Source: Mesorhizobium sp.
Lineage (GTDB): Bacteria; Pseudomonadota; Alphaproteobacteria; Rhizobiales; Rhizobiaceae
Direction of reading: 5' to 3'
DNA length: 64,000 bases
NCBI GenBank assembly: GCA_004963905.1
Contig: SUGL01000007.1
Span: 62,001 to 126,000 of the forward strand
The notes below the pieces were generated by a model. That model had not been told where the DNA came from and searched no databases. It saw only the letters and a program-made list of their open reading frames with translations. The position numbers and the translations under genes were made by a program. Shown here one piece after another: positions 42,370 to 52,097 of this stretch (its first letter is position 1; the number at the start of each line of letters is the position of its first letter).

Positions 42370-42681
42370 ATGTCGGTCAGAATGCCCACCAATTTCGGAC
42401 GAAGCGGCGCGCAGGACAACGCGCTCGACCTGCTCGGCCACGAAATCCTCGCCGAAAAGGCGGCCGCCCTTGGCCGCGCCGGCCAGCGCGTCGAGGAGAC
42501 GCTGGCAAAGCTGCGCCAGAACGGCGAGGGCGGCGACCGCAACCGGCTGCTGAAGGAAGCGGCGGAAGCCGTCCATGGCTATTTCATTCAGCGCGAGCTC
42601 TGCGGGCTGCGCAAGCATGACGCCGTGATCCGCGAATACGACATCCCGAGAGCGGTGCTGGTCAGGCTCGGCGCGCGCTAG
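42370..42681 (+). CDS. DUF6665-like small protein
   Basis: Predicted 103 residues, mostly helical: ALDLLGHEILAEKAAALGRA, GDRNRLLKEAAEAVHGYFIQ, and the C-terminal block RELCGLRKHDAVIREYDIPR. I recall this block from proteins named DUF6665 in rhizobia; the function is unknown. Nine bases after the second exporter gene, so probably the last gene of that operon, and it converges on the cupin gene. Confidence 0.75.
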   Translation: MSVRMPTNFGRSGAQDNALDLLGHEILAEKAAALGRAGQRVEETLAKLRQNGEGGDRNRLLKEAAEAVHGYFIQRELCGLRKHDAVIREYDIPRAVLVRLGAR

Positions 42682-42696
42682 ATCGTCTGACGCGAT

Positions 42697-43041
42697 TTAC
42701 TCCAGCCATTCGGTGATGAAGCTGCCGTTCTCGTGGATGTCGGTGGTCTCGAGCGGACCGGGACCGAGATTGGTGAATTTGTGCGGCGTGTCGGGCGGCA
42801 CGATGAGGATCTGGCCGGCCGAGGCCTCGATCTGTCGATCGCCGACCGTGAACAGGCCGGTGCCGGAGCGGATGATGAAGATCTCCGCATAGGGATGCTT
42901 GTGCAGGCGCGGGCCGCCGCCGATTCCCGGCACGTAGTTGAAGATCAGGCAGCTTCTGGAGCCGAAGGCGCCGCATTGCAGCTCGCCTTGCCAGCGGTCC
43001 GGGGCGTCCGCCCATTTGTCGCGATCGATGACATGCGCCAT
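42697..43041 (-). CDS. Cupin domain protein
   Basis: Predicted 114 residues from the ATG at 43041 (MAHVIDRDKWADAPDRWQGE). Cupin motif 1 reads PRLHKHPYAEIFIIRSGTGL (metal-ligand histidines and glutamate) and motif 2 reads QILIVPPDTPHKFTNLG. Small single-domain cupins may be sugar isomerases, dioxygenases or ligand sensors; nothing fixes the substrate here. Confidence 0.85.
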   Translation of the reverse strand: MAHVIDRDKWADAPDRWQGELQCGAFGSRSCLIFNYVPGIGGGPRLHKHPYAEIFIIRSGTGLFTVGDRQIEASAGQILIVPPDTPHKFTNLGPGPLETTDIHENGSFITEWLE

Positions 43042-43353
43042 GGCTGGAGAATAGACCGTGCCAACGACCGCTGTCGAGGCGAACAAGCCCTCGTTTTCGC
43101 CACCGATTTCCTGCTATTTCACGGCCTTCGTCGGTCCGCCGGCAGGGCATCCGCCCAGGCTGCGGCACACACCCGCGACAATGTGCCCTTGTGCCTTGAC
43201 CCGTCTGGACAAAAACGGGCTTCACGCATAAACCCAACTCCAAATGCCGGAGGAATTCGCTAGCCTGTTCGCCATGCGCTGTCGGGCCGGCGCGATTGAG
43301 CGGGGACAAGGCTCGGCCGCCGGCACGGAAAGAGGCGAAAGGATCAGGCACCC
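43042..43353. other. Intergenic gap between cupin and petA
   Basis: 312 bases holding divergent promoters for the cupin gene and petABC. I see no gene, repeat or terminator in it. Confidence 0.4.
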
Positions 43354-43914
43354 GTGAGCGCAACCGAAATCCACGATCCCAACCGTCGCGATTTTCTCTA
43401 TATCGCCACAGGCATGGCCGGTGTGGTCGGCGCAGGGGCCGTCGCCTGGCCGTTCATCGACCAGATGCGCCCGGACGCCTCGACGCTGGCGCTGGCGTCG
43501 GTCGAGGTCGACGTCTCCTCGCTGCAGCCCGGCAGTTCGCTGATCGTCAAGTGGCGCGGCAAGCCGGTCGTGGTACGCAACCGCACCGAGAAGGAAATGA
43601 AGGACGGCGAAGCGGTCAGCCTCAACGACCTCAAGGACCCGATCGCGCGCAACGCCAACCTGCCCTCCGACGCGCCGGCGACCGACGCCAACCGCACCAC
43701 GCCGGGCAAGGAAGCCTGGATGGTGATGGTGCAGGTCTGCACCCATCTCGGCTGCATCCCGCTCGGCCAGGAAGGCGATTTCGGCGGCTGGTTCTGCCCG
43801 TGCCACGGTTCGCAGTACGACACCGCCGGCCGCATCCGCAAAGGCCCGGCACCCGAGAACATGGCGATCCCGGTCTACCAGTTCATTTCCGACACCAAGA
43901 TCCGCATCGGCTGA
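43354..43914 (+). CDS. petA: Ubiquinol-cytochrome c reductase Rieske iron-sulfur subunit
   Basis: Predicted 186 residues, starting at GTG 43354 with aaaggatc upstream. The N-terminus has a Tat-type signal anchor ([20 protein letters not shown]). The Rieske cluster ligands are in [10 protein letters not shown] and [14 protein letters not shown], with the disulfide cysteines present. It passes electrons from ubiquinol to cytochrome c1 in the bc1 complex. First gene of petABC. Confidence 0.96.
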   Translation: MSATEIHDPNRRDFLYIATGMAGVVGAGAVAWPFIDQMRPDASTLALASVEVDVSSLQPGSSLIVKWRGKPVVVRNRTEKEMKDGEAVSLNDLKDPIARNANLPSDAPATDANRTTPGKEAWMVMVQVCTHLGCIPLGQEGDFGGWFCPCHGSQYDTAGRIRKGPAPENMAIPVYQFISDTKIRIG

Positions 43915-43930
43915 GGCAGGGGATATTTCG

Positions 43931-45235
43931 ATGAGCGAGGGACACTCCACCTACACGCCGAAGACCGGCATCGAGCGCTGGTTCGACGCCCGCATGCCGC
44001 TGCCGCGGCTGATCTATGACAGCTTCGTCGCCTACCCGGTGCCGCGCAACCTCAACTACATGTGGACGTTCGGCGGCATCCTGTCGATCATGCTGGTCGC
44101 GCAGATCCTGACCGGCATCGTGCTGGCCATGCACTACACGTCCGACACCAATCTCGCCTTCGATTCGGTCGAGAAGATCATGCGCGACGTGAACTCGGGA
44201 TGGCTCTTGCGCTATCTCCATTCCAACGGCGCCTCGTTCTTCTTCGTCGCCGTCTATATCCACATCTTCCGCGGGCTGTTCTACGGCTCCTACAAGGCGC
44301 CGCGCGAACTGCTGTGGATCCTCGGCTGCATCATCTATCTGCTGATGATGGCCACCGGCTTCATGGGCTATGTGCTGCCTTGGGGACAGATGAGCTTCTG
44401 GGGCGCCACCGTCATTACCGGCTTCTTCAGCGCCATTCCGCTGGTCGGCAACTGGATCCAGGAACTGCTGCTTGGCGGTTTCGCCGTCGACAACCCGACG
44501 CTGAACCGCTTCTTCGCGCTGCATTACCTCTTGCCGTTCATGATCGCCGGCGTCGTCGTGCTGCACATCTGGGCGCTGCATGTCGTCGGCCAGTCGAACC
44601 CGACCGGCATCGAGGTCAAGTCGAAGACCGACACGGTCGCCTTCACGCCCTATGCGACCATCAAGGACGCGTTCGGCATGATCGTGTTCCTGTTCTTCTT
44701 CGCCTATTTCGTCTTCTACCTGCCGAACTATCTCGGCCACCCGGACAACTACACGATCGCCAACCCGCTGAAGACGCCGGCCCACATCGTTCCTGAATGG
44801 TACTTCCTGCCGTTCTATGCGATCCTGCGCGCCATCACCTTCAACATCGGGCCGATCAATTCCAAGCTCGGCGGCGTGCTGTGCATGTTCGGCGCCATCG
44901 CCATGCTGTTCCTGGTGCCGTGGCTCGACACCTCCAAGGTGCGCTCGGCGGTCTACCGGCCCTGGTACAAGCTGTTCTTCTGGCTGTTCGTGGCCGACGC
45001 CATCCTGCTTGGATGGCTGGGCTCGCAGCCGGCGGAAGGCAGCTACGTGTTCATGGCGCAGATGGCGACGCTGTTCTACTTCGCCTTCTTCCTGGTCATC
45101 ATGCCGGTGCTCGGCCTGATCGAGACGCCGCGCCGCCTGCCGAACTCGATTACCGAGGCGGTGCTGGAAAAGAAGAACAAGGGAGCTGGCGGACATCCGG
45201 CGGGCGCGGTCATGGCGCCGGAAACCAAGGGCTGA
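43931..45235 (+). CDS. petB: Cytochrome b subunit of the bc1 complex
   Basis: Predicted 434 residues with eight to nine membrane segments. Heme-b histidines lie in [20 protein letters not shown] and [20 protein letters not shown]; the quinol-oxidation motif PEWY is in [18 protein letters not shown]. Unfused from cytochrome c1, as in most rhizobia other than Bradyrhizobium. 16 bases after petA. Confidence 0.97.
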   Translation: MSEGHSTYTPKTGIERWFDARMPLPRLIYDSFVAYPVPRNLNYMWTFGGILSIMLVAQILTGIVLAMHYTSDTNLAFDSVEKIMRDVNSGWLLRYLHSNGASFFFVAVYIHIFRGLFYGSYKAPRELLWILGCIIYLLMMATGFMGYVLPWGQMSFWGATVITGFFSAIPLVGNWIQELLLGGFAVDNPTLNRFFALHYLLPFMIAGVVVLHIWALHVVGQSNPTGIEVKSKTDTVAFTPYATIKDAFGMIVFLFFFAYFVFYLPNYLGHPDNYTIANPLKTPAHIVPEWYFLPFYAILRAITFNIGPINSKLGGVLCMFGAIAMLFLVPWLDTSKVRSAVYRPWYKLFFWLFVADAILLGWLGSQPAEGSYVFMAQMATLFYFAFFLVIMPVLGLIETPRRLPNSITEAVLEKKNKGAGGHPAGAVMAPETKG

Positions 45236-45264
45236 GCGATAAAGAGAATCCAAGGGGATTTGGC

Positions 45265-46122
45265 ATGAAGAAGATTCTCACCTCGCTGGCGGCGCTCGGC
45301 TTTCTGGCGGCAGGCGTTGGAGCCGCCATGGCCCAGGAGGGACACGCCGAAGCCGCGCCGACGCATTTCCCGATCAACGAGCCGAAGGAAATGAGCTGGA
45401 GCTTCGCCGGCCCGTTCGGCACCTACGACAAGGCCCAGCTGCAGCGCGGCCTCAAGGTCTACAAGGAAGTCTGCTCGGCTTGCCACTCGATGAACCTGGT
45501 GGCGTTCCGCACGCTGGAAGGCCTCGGCTACTCGGATGCGCAGATCAAGACGCTTGCCGCCGAATACACCATCCATGACGGCCCGAACGATGCCGGCGAC
45601 ATGTTCGACCGCCCGGGCAAGCCGTCGGACCATTTCCCGGCGCCGTTCCCGAACGAGCAGGCCGCTGCCGCCGCCAATGGCGGCGCCGCGCCGCCCGACA
45701 TGTCGCTGCTCGCCAAGGCGCGCGGCGTCGAGCGCGGCTTCCCGCGCTTCATCTTCGACATCTTCACCCAGTATGCGCAGGGCGGCCCGGACTATATCCA
45801 CTCGCTACTCACCGGCTACGACCAGACGCCGCCGGCCGGCATGGTGATCCCGGAAGGCACGCACTACAATCCGTACTTCCTGTCCGGCGTGTCGCTGAAG
45901 ATGCCGAAGCCGCTCTCGGACGGCCAGGTGACTTATGACGACGGCTCGCCGCAGACGGTCGACCAGTATGCCCGCGACGTGTCGGCCTTCCTGATGTGGG
46001 CCGCCGAGCCGCACCTCGAGGAGCGCAAGAAGACCGGCTTCCGCGTGCTGGTGTTCCTGCTTCTGTTCGGCGCCCTGGTCTACATGACCAAGCGCAAGGT
46101 GTGGGCCGACGTGGCGCATTGA
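45265..46122 (+). CDS. petC: Cytochrome c1 subunit of the bc1 complex
   Basis: Predicted 285 residues. A signal peptide ([20 protein letters not shown], cut near AMA-QE), heme-c motif VCSACHSMN, axial methionine region near [16 protein letters not shown], and a C-terminal membrane anchor [20 protein letters not shown]. The start at 45265 follows caagggga. Last gene of petABC; a terminator follows at 46149. Confidence 0.96.
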   Translation: MKKILTSLAALGFLAAGVGAAMAQEGHAEAAPTHFPINEPKEMSWSFAGPFGTYDKAQLQRGLKVYKEVCSACHSMNLVAFRTLEGLGYSDAQIKTLAAEYTIHDGPNDAGDMFDRPGKPSDHFPAPFPNEQAAAAANGGAAPPDMSLLAKARGVERGFPRFIFDIFTQYAQGGPDYIHSLLTGYDQTPPAGMVIPEGTHYNPYFLSGVSLKMPKPLSDGQVTYDDGSPQTVDQYARDVSAFLMWAAEPHLEERKKTGFRVLVFLLLFGALVYMTKRKVWADVAH

Positions 46123-46148
46123 AGCGCCTGGCTTCCAGAAAAAAGCGT

Positions 46149-46173
46149 GGGCGCCGAAAGGCGCCCTTTTCTT
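46149..46173 (+). terminator. Rho-independent terminator after petC
   Basis: gggcgcc (46149-46155) pairs with ggcgccc (46160-46166) around gaaa, followed by ttttctttt. Confidence 0.9.
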
Positions 46174-46219
46174 TTCGGCCACTTGCCGGCAAAACTGTGC
46201 GGCAACGGATCAACCGCCC

Positions 46220-46765
46220 ATGAAATCCTCCCTCGAAGACACGCTGCTTGCGGCCATCCGGACCATTCCGGATTATCCCAAACCCGGCATCCTGTTTCGC
46301 GACATCACCACGCTGCTGAGTGACGCACGCGCCTTTCGCCGCGCCATCGACGAGCTGGTGCATCCCTATGCCGGGCTGAAGATCGACAAGATCGCCGGCA
46401 TCGAGGCGCGCGGCTTCATCCTGGGCGGCGCGGTAGCGCATCAGCTTTCGGCAGGGTTCGTGCCGATCCGCAAGAAGGGCAAGCTGCCCTACGAAACGGT
46501 GCGCGTCGCCTACAGCCTGGAATACGGGCTGGACGAGATGGAGATGCACAAGGACGGCGTCTCGCAGGGCGAGAAGGTGATCGTGGTCGACGATCTGATC
46601 GCTACCGGCGGCACGGCGGAAGCGGCGGTGAAGCTGCTCAGGCAGATCGGCGCCGACATCGTCGCCGCCTGCTTCGTCATCGACCTGCCGGATCTCGGCG
46701 GACGCCGGAAGCTGGAAGCGCTCGGCGTGCCGGTCAGGACGCTGATCGGCTTCGAGGGGCATTGA
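46220..46765 (+). CDS. apt: Adenine phosphoribosyltransferase
   Basis: Predicted 181 residues. Converts adenine and PRPP to AMP in purine salvage. The PRPP loop is [20 protein letters not shown], the adenine-recognition and flexible-loop region includes [18 protein letters not shown] and [13 protein letters not shown]. Complete and canonical in length. It follows the pet terminator, so it has its own promoter in the 97-base gap. Confidence 0.96.
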   Translation: MKSSLEDTLLAAIRTIPDYPKPGILFRDITTLLSDARAFRRAIDELVHPYAGLKIDKIAGIEARGFILGGAVAHQLSAGFVPIRKKGKLPYETVRVAYSLEYGLDEMEMHKDGVSQGEKVIVVDDLIATGGTAEAAVKLLRQIGADIVAACFVIDLPDLGGRRKLEALGVPVRTLIGFEGH

Positions 46766-46770
46766 GCGGT

Positions 46771-46918
46771 CCCCTTCTCCCCTTGTGGGAGAAGGTGTCG
46801 CCGAAGGCGACGGATGAGGGGTGCTCCAGGGAAAGCCAGCGTCTCACTCCGCTGGAACACCCCTCATCCGTCTCGGCGCTGCGCGCCGATCCACCTTCTC
46901 CCACAAGGGGAGAAGGGG
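46771..46918. repeat. Composite palindromic repeat element between apt and MaoC genes
   Basis: ccccttctccccttgtggga at the left is inverted as tctcccacaaggggagaagg at the right; within each arm lies gatgaggggtg..c / cacccctcatccgtctcggc. It is of the same kind as 22357-22511. It separates converging genes. Confidence 0.85.
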
Positions 46919-46924
46919 AAGGCA

Positions 46925-47395
46925 CTACTCCACCTTCACCAGCACGGCGCTGTCGAACTCGATGACCTTGTCTCCGGTCGAATCGAAGCCCTCCGAGCGC
47001 AGCGTGAGCAGGCTCCAGCCGGGGCGCCCGGCAAGGGGACGGTGGGCAAGAGCAGTGCGGGTGAAGGTCACTGTCTCGCCGGCATAGACCGGTTTCAGCC
47101 ATTTGAGATTGCGGAAGCCGGGCGAGGGGCCGAATTCGGGCTGCGGACCGGGGCCGGTCCAGCGCACGCCTTCGGTCTCCATGCGCTTTTCGAGATTGTA
47201 TTTCATCCAGGTGGCTGCGGTGTGCCAGCCAGAGGCGCAGAGACCGCCAAGCACGCTCTTCTTCGCCGCCTCCTCGTCGACATGGAAGACCTGCGGATCG
47301 TATTTGCGGGCAAACGCCTTGATCTCTTCCGCGCCGAACTTATGCGAGCCGAGGGTGACGGTTTCGCCGATGAGGAAATACTCGTCCAGGGTCAC
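46925..47395 (-). CDS. MaoC-like dehydratase/hydratase domain protein (second of pair)
   Basis: Predicted 156 residues from a GTG at 47395 that overlaps the stop of the preceding MaoC gene (GTGA). The hot-dog fold motif FARKYDPQVFHVDEEAAKKS corresponds to the R-specific enoyl-CoA hydratase motif, with Asp and His candidates for catalysis; then GLCASGWHTAATWMKYNLE and KWLKPVYAGETVTFTRTA. Substrate unknown. The two tandem MaoC genes are alike and may form a heterodimer. Confidence 0.88.
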   Translation of the reverse strand: MTLDEYFLIGETVTLGSHKFGAEEIKAFARKYDPQVFHVDEEAAKKSVLGGLCASGWHTAATWMKYNLEKRMETEGVRWTGPGPQPEFGPSPGFRNLKWLKPVYAGETVTFTRTALAHRPLAGRPGWSLLTLRSEGFDSTGDKVIEFDSAVLVKVE

Positions 47396-47853
47396 GCGAC
47401 GGCCTCGCGGGTCAGGAACATGCCGGTGTTCTCGAGCTCGAAGACGCATTCACCGCGCTGATTGAAGAGCTCGCTGCGCATGCTGACGAGCCCGAGCTGA
47501 GGCCTCGATTTGGACTGGCGCTTGGACAGCACGGTGACCTTGCCGGTAAGCCGGTCGCCGGCCAGAACCGGCTTCTTCCATTTCACATGCTCGATGCCCG
47601 GCGAGCCTTGCGAGGTCGAATCGAGCAGGAAGGCGTCGCACAGCATGCGCATGAACATGGCGCAGGTGTGCCAGCCCGAAGCCGAAAGGCCGCCCAGGAT
47701 GCTGGCCTTGCCGGCCTCCTCGTCGAGATGCATCGGCTGGGCATCGAATTCGCTGGCGAATTCGATGATCTCGGCCGCGCTCACATGCTTGCTGCCGAGG
47801 TCGAGCGAGGCGCCCTCGACGAAATCCTCATAGGCCCAGGTCTTTCCGGTCAT
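47392..47853 (-). CDS. MaoC-like dehydratase/hydratase domain protein (first of pair)
   Basis: Predicted 153 residues using the ATG at 47853 (MTGKTWAYEDFVEGASLDLG), the usual N-terminus of this family; a TTG 75 bases upstream is also open. Hot-dog motif: IIEFASEFDAQPMHLDEEAG, then GLSASGWHTCAMFMRMLCDA and KWKKPVLAGDRLTGKVTV. Histidine and aspartate of the hydratase motif are present. Translationally coupled to the next MaoC gene. Confidence 0.88.
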   Translation of the reverse strand: MTGKTWAYEDFVEGASLDLGSKHVSAAEIIEFASEFDAQPMHLDEEAGKASILGGLSASGWHTCAMFMRMLCDAFLLDSTSQGSPGIEHVKWKKPVLAGDRLTGKVTVLSKRQSKSRPQLGLVSMRSELFNQRGECVFELENTGMFLTREAVA

Positions 47854-47965
47854 GTCGGCAATCCGGTTGACGAACGCTTGATCCCCAAGGTCGGGCATCC
47901 GGATGACGGCCCGAGCCAATTTGGTCAAGTCCTTTCTGGTGAGCCAGTTGTTCCGGCCGGAGGTG

Positions 47966-48940
47966 TCAGAGCCAGCCGCGCCGGCGGAAATACCAGAAGG
48001 GCAGGATCGCGGAGACCACCATCAGGCCGATGGCGAAGGGATAGCCGAACTCCCATTTGAGCTCGGGGATGATGTCGAAATTCATGCCGTAGATCGAGGC
48101 GACCAGCGTCGGCGGCAGGAAGATGACGGCGGCGACCGAGAATATCTTGATGATGGCGTTCTGCTCGATCGAGATCATGCCGAGCGTGGCATCGAGCAGG
48201 AAGGAGATCTTCTGCGACAGGAAGGTGGCGTGGTCGGCAAGCGACAGCACGTCGCGCGACAGAGTCTTGATGCGGGCCCGCACGTCCTTGCTCATCTTGG
48301 TCTGGGCCGCGACATGGGCGAGAAAGCCGGCCAGACGCTGCAGCGAGATCAGGCTGTCGCGGACGGAGGAAGCAAGATCCTCCTTGCGGCCGATGCCTTT
48401 CAACAGTTCCTGGAAATCGCGGTTGCGTTTGGAGGCCTTGGTCGAGCGCGCCTCGAAAATGTCGCGCGAGATCGCCTCGACATCGCGTCCGGCGCGCTCG
48501 AGGATATCGGCGAGACGGTCGACGATCGCTTCCAGCAGGCCGATCAGGATGGTGTCGCCGCTGGTGCAGCCGGTCGCCACCTTTTCGGCGCGCAGCGGGA
48601 AGGTCTTGAAGGCCTTGGGCTCGTGATAGCGGATGGTGATCAGCCGGTTGCCGGCGAGCGCGAAGGTCACCGGCGACATCAGCGGCTCGTCGACCTCGGT
48701 CTGCGCCGGCAGCACGGCGGTCATGAAATAACCACCGTCCTCGACATAGAGGCGGCTCGATATCTCGATCTCCTCCATCTCCTCGCGGGTAGGGATGGCA
48801 ATGCCCAGCCAGCTCTCGATGGTGGCCTCTTCGTCCTTGGTCGGATTGAAGAGATCGGCCCAGACGACCCTGTCACCATCCGTGGCGAGATCGTCGGTGA
48901 CGCGCAGGCGATCATTGTCCACGACGAAGGCCTTGATCAT
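47966..48940 (-). CDS. corA: CorA-family magnesium/divalent cation transporter
   Basis: Predicted 324 residues. The start at 48940 follows ggagacccggcg. A long helical cytoplasmic domain leads to two C-terminal membrane segments; the selectivity-filter signature YGMN is in LVASIYGMNFDIIPELKW at the end of the first. The last residues, WYFRRRGWL, form the basic cytoplasmic tail. It forms a homopentamer importing Mg2+ or Co2+. Confidence 0.94.
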   Translation of the reverse strand: MIKAFVVDNDRLRVTDDLATDGDRVVWADLFNPTKDEEATIESWLGIAIPTREEMEEIEISSRLYVEDGGYFMTAVLPAQTEVDEPLMSPVTFALAGNRLITIRYHEPKAFKTFPLRAEKVATGCTSGDTILIGLLEAIVDRLADILERAGRDVEAISRDIFEARSTKASKRNRDFQELLKGIGRKEDLASSVRDSLISLQRLAGFLAHVAAQTKMSKDVRARIKTLSRDVLSLADHATFLSQKISFLLDATLGMISIEQNAIIKIFSVAAVIFLPPTLVASIYGMNFDIIPELKWEFGYPFAIGLMVVSAILPFWYFRRRGWL

Positions 48941-49103
48941 CGCCGGGTCTCCCTTGCTGGACCAAAGAGATTTCGTTCGAAGCGCCGCCAGGATGCAGGG
49001 CTTCACGGACGTCAGCACGGGCCGCTTAGCCCCGCTGCATCACAAGGTCAAGACAGCTGCCTCCGCAGGCCGGAGGGCATGGCGGACGCCAGCAACGGCG
49101 ATA

Positions 49104-50207
49104 TCACGTGTTGAACTTGAATAGCATGATGTCGCCGTCCTGGACGACATACTCCTTGCCTTCGTCGCGCGCCTTGCCGGCCTCCTTGGCCGCCGCTTCG
49201 CCGCCCAGCGTGACGAAGTCGTTGTAGGAAATCGTCTGGGCGCGGATGAAGCCGCGTTCGAAATCGGTGTGGATGACGCCGGCCGCCTGCGGCGCCTTAT
49301 CGCCTTTGTGGATCGTCCAGGCGCGCGTCTCCTTCGGCCCGACGGTGAAATAGGTGATCAGATGCAGGAGCTCGTAGCCGGCGCGGATCACCTTGTTGAG
49401 GCCCGGCTCGTCGAGGCCGATCGAGGCAAGGAATTCCATTTCCTCCTCGTCGGAAAGCTGAGCGACTTCCGCCTCGATCGCCGCCGAGATCACCACCGTG
49501 CCGGCGCCCTGGGCGGCGGCCATTTTCTCCACCGCCCTAGTGTGCTCGTTGCCGGTCGCGGCATCGGCCTCGGCGACGTTGCAGACATAGAGGACGGGAT
49601 GCGAGGTGAGCAGGTTCAGTCCCTGCAGGATGCGCAGATCATCGGCGCCGATGCCGTTGAGCAGGAAGCGCGTGGGCTTGCCGGCCTGCAGCAGCTCGAG
49701 CGCCGCCTCCATCATCGGCAGCACGGCCATTGCTTCCTTGTCCTTGCCGGCGGCGCGCTTGCGCACCTGGACGATGCGGCGCTCGAGGCTTTCCAGGTCG
49801 GCGAGCATCAGCTCGGTCTCGACGGTCTCGGCGTCGGCAACCGGATCGATGCGGCCTTCGACATGGGTGATGTCGTCATCCTCGAAGCAGCGCAGCACGT
49901 GCACGATGGCGTCGACCTCGCGGATGTTGGCGAGGAACTGGTTGCCCAAGCCTTCGCCCTTGGAGGCGCCGCGCACCAGGCCGGCGATGTCGACGAAGGA
50001 GATGCGGGTCGGGATGATCTCCTTCGACTTGCCGATCGCGGCGATCTTCTGCATGCGCGGGTCCGGCACAGCCACCTCGCCGGTGTTCGGCTCGATGGTG
50101 CAGAAAGGATAGTTGGCGGCCTGCGCGGCGGCCGTCCTGGTCAGCGCGTTGAACAGCGTCGACTTGCCGACGTTGGGCAAGCCAACGATGCCACATTTGA
50201 AACCCAT
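49104..50207 (-). CDS. ychF: YchF/Obg-like ribosome-associated ATPase
   Basis: Predicted 367 residues. G1 motif GLPNVGKSTLFNALTR, switch NYPFCTIEPNTGEV, G3 motif DIAGLVRGASKGEG, and a C-terminal TGS domain (LITYFTVGPKETRAWTIHKG). The usual NKxD is replaced by a YchF-type variant, giving ATP preference. It follows pth in the conserved rplY-pth-ychF order. Confidence 0.96.
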   Translation of the reverse strand: MGFKCGIVGLPNVGKSTLFNALTRTAAAQAANYPFCTIEPNTGEVAVPDPRMQKIAAIGKSKEIIPTRISFVDIAGLVRGASKGEGLGNQFLANIREVDAIVHVLRCFEDDDITHVEGRIDPVADAETVETELMLADLESLERRIVQVRKRAAGKDKEAMAVLPMMEAALELLQAGKPTRFLLNGIGADDLRILQGLNLLTSHPVLYVCNVAEADAATGNEHTRAVEKMAAAQGAGTVVISAAIEAEVAQLSDEEEMEFLASIGLDEPGLNKVIRAGYELLHLITYFTVGPKETRAWTIHKGDKAPQAAGVIHTDFERGFIRAQTISYNDFVTLGGEAAAKEAGKARDEGKEYVVQDGDIMLFKFNT

Positions 50208-50302
50208 GTTCTTACGGTCCTATCGGGAATTCGAGATTTGGTGAGGGCTATGGGCGAAAGGGACGACGAACGTCAAGCCCCATGCCTCGATCGTGACTGA
50301 GC

Positions 50303-51025
50303 CTAGTCCTTGCCGAACAGCTTCTTCAGCATCGCGGCCATCGGTCCGCTTTCGGGCACCTTCGCCGCTGGCTGCTGCGGGCGCGCCTGGCGGACGTGGC
50401 TTTGCTGCTTCGGCGTCTTGGGCGGCGGCCGGTCGTCATCGCCGGTTGGCACGAGCTTGTCGCGCAGCACCAGCGTGATGCGGTTCATGAAGGAGTTGTC
50501 GTCGCCCTTGGCCAGCAGCCCGGCGTCATCGGCGATCGCGTCGAGCAGCACGTCAAGCCATTCACGGTCGGCCTTGGCGAAATCGCCCAGCACATGGCCG
50601 TGCACCATCTCCTTGACGCCGGGATGGCCGACGCCGATGCGCACGCGGCGATAGGCATTGCCGACATGCTGGTCGAGCGAGCGGATGCCGTTGTGGCCGC
50701 CCGAGCCGCCGCCCACCTTGACCCTGACCTTGCCGGCGGCAAGGTCGATCTCGTCGTAGAAGACGGTGAGGGCGGATGGTTCGAGCTTGTAGAAGCGCAG
50801 CGCCTCGCCGACCGACTGTCCAGACAGGTTCATGAAGGTCTGCGGCTTGATCAGCAGGATCTTCTCGCCGCCGAGCGTGCCTTCGGAGATCAGTCCCTGG
50901 AACTTCTTCGACCAGGGCGAAAAGGAATGGCGGCGGGCAATCGCGTCCGCCGCCATGAAGCCGACATTGTGCCGGTTGTTGGCGTATTTCGCGCCCGGAT
51001 TGCCGAGGCCTGCAAAAACAAGCAT
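50303..51025 (-). CDS. pth: Peptidyl-tRNA hydrolase
   Basis: Predicted 240 residues. Releases tRNA from peptidyl-tRNA fragments. Active-site motifs: [20 protein letters not shown] (catalytic His), [20 protein letters not shown] (Asn), and [20 protein letters not shown] with Asp. It is ~45 residues longer than E. coli Pth, the extra being a Gln/Pro/Lys-rich tail ending MLKKLFGKD, common in rhizobia. 20 bases downstream of rplY. Confidence 0.95.
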   Translation of the reverse strand: MLVFAGLGNPGAKYANNRHNVGFMAADAIARRHSFSPWSKKFQGLISEGTLGGEKILLIKPQTFMNLSGQSVGEALRFYKLEPSALTVFYDEIDLAAGKVRVKVGGGSGGHNGIRSLDQHVGNAYRRVRIGVGHPGVKEMVHGHVLGDFAKADREWLDVLLDAIADDAGLLAKGDDNSFMNRITLVLRDKLVPTGDDDRPPPKTPKQQSHVRQARPQQPAAKVPESGPMAAMLKKLFGKD

Positions 51026-51045
51026 CGTCGACTCCAGGCGGAAAA

Positions 51046-51690
51046 TTACTTCTCTTCGGCCTCAGCGGCCGCCGCTTCCGGCGCCTCCGCCTCGGCGGTC
51101 TCTTCCGTCTCCGGCTTCATTGCCGCGGAACCGGCAATGGTCGCGATGGTGAAGTCGCGATCGGAGATCACCGGCTTGACGCCGGCCGGCAGGACGACCG
51201 CCGAAATGTGGATCGAGTCGCCGATTTCGGTGCCGGCGAGATCGACGGTGATGAAATCCGGGATCGCATTGGCCGGGCAGTGGAACTCGACTTCGTGACG
51301 CACGATGTTGAGCACGCCGCCGCGCTTGATGCCGGGCGACTTCTCTTCGTTGATGAAGTGGACGGGCACGTCGACATTGACCTCGGTGTCCTTGCCGATG
51401 CGCAGGAAGTCGACATGGACCGGGAAGTCCTTGACCGGATCGAGCTGGAAGTCCTTCGGCAGGACCTGGATCTTCTTGCCGTCGACATCGATCGTGGCGA
51501 TCGTGGTCAGGAACCCGCCGCCGTGGATCTTGTAGAAGATGTCCTTGTAGTTGAGCGCAATCGCCAGGGGGGGCTGCTTGTCGCCGTAAATAACTGCAGG
51601 CACTTTGCCGTTGCGTCGAACCGTACGGGCGGACCCCTTACCGACCTGTTCGCGCGCTTCGGCCTTGAGCTCGTAAGTATCGTGGCTCAT
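51046..51690 (-). CDS. rplY: 50S ribosomal protein L25 (Ctc/TL5 form)
   Basis: Predicted 214 residues. The N-terminal L25 fold ([34 protein letters not shown]) binds 5S rRNA; a second beta-rich TL5 domain follows, then an acidic Ala/Glu tail. First gene of rplY-pth-ychF. Confidence 0.95.
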   Translation of the reverse strand: MSHDTYELKAEAREQVGKGSARTVRRNGKVPAVIYGDKQPPLAIALNYKDIFYKIHGGGFLTTIATIDVDGKKIQVLPKDFQLDPVKDFPVHVDFLRIGKDTEVNVDVPVHFINEEKSPGIKRGGVLNIVRHEVEFHCPANAIPDFITVDLAGTEIGDSIHISAVVLPAGVKPVISDRDFTIATIAGSAAMKPETEETAEAEAPEAAAAEAEEK

Positions 51691-52097
51691 GGCATTTCCT
51701 TTCGCGTGTTATGGAGCGTTCGCGGCGGGCAAGCCCATCCGTAAACGTCGAAAGCCGTCGCGGCCTTGCATGGTCGATCCAAACGCTTTTGGCTGTCCAA
51801 ACGCTTCCGGGGATCATGCAGGCCTAGCCGGCCTTCCTCCGCGTTGCCTCCAAGGGTGTCTACGCGGGTGGCGGCTCTATAGCGGAAGGCGGCGAGGGGC
51901 GCAAGCCGTTGAGCGGCAAGCCTTGGCCAGGGTTTACGCAGGCCATGCGGCCTGACCGGCAGAGCATAAGCAACGCTTCCTACCGGTGCAAAGTTGGATC
52001 TGGCGGGTTGCACCAAGTGCCGTCTGCGTCCGTCATGTAGCATCAGGCCTGTTTCATTCGTCCTTGGCTGGTATTCGAAGGACCATTGGAGATCGAC
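51691..52097. other. Intergenic gap between rplY and the GST-like gene
   Basis: About 407 bases with divergent promoters. I find no gene, tRNA or palindromic repeat. A weak direct repetition, ccaaacgcttttggctgtcc-aaacgcttccgg, lies near 51780-51810. Confidence 0.35.

Noticed and set aside
51691..52097. tRNA or small RNA gene between rplY and the GST-like gene
   Set aside because: No cloverleaf, anticodon arm or terminator could be found by eye.
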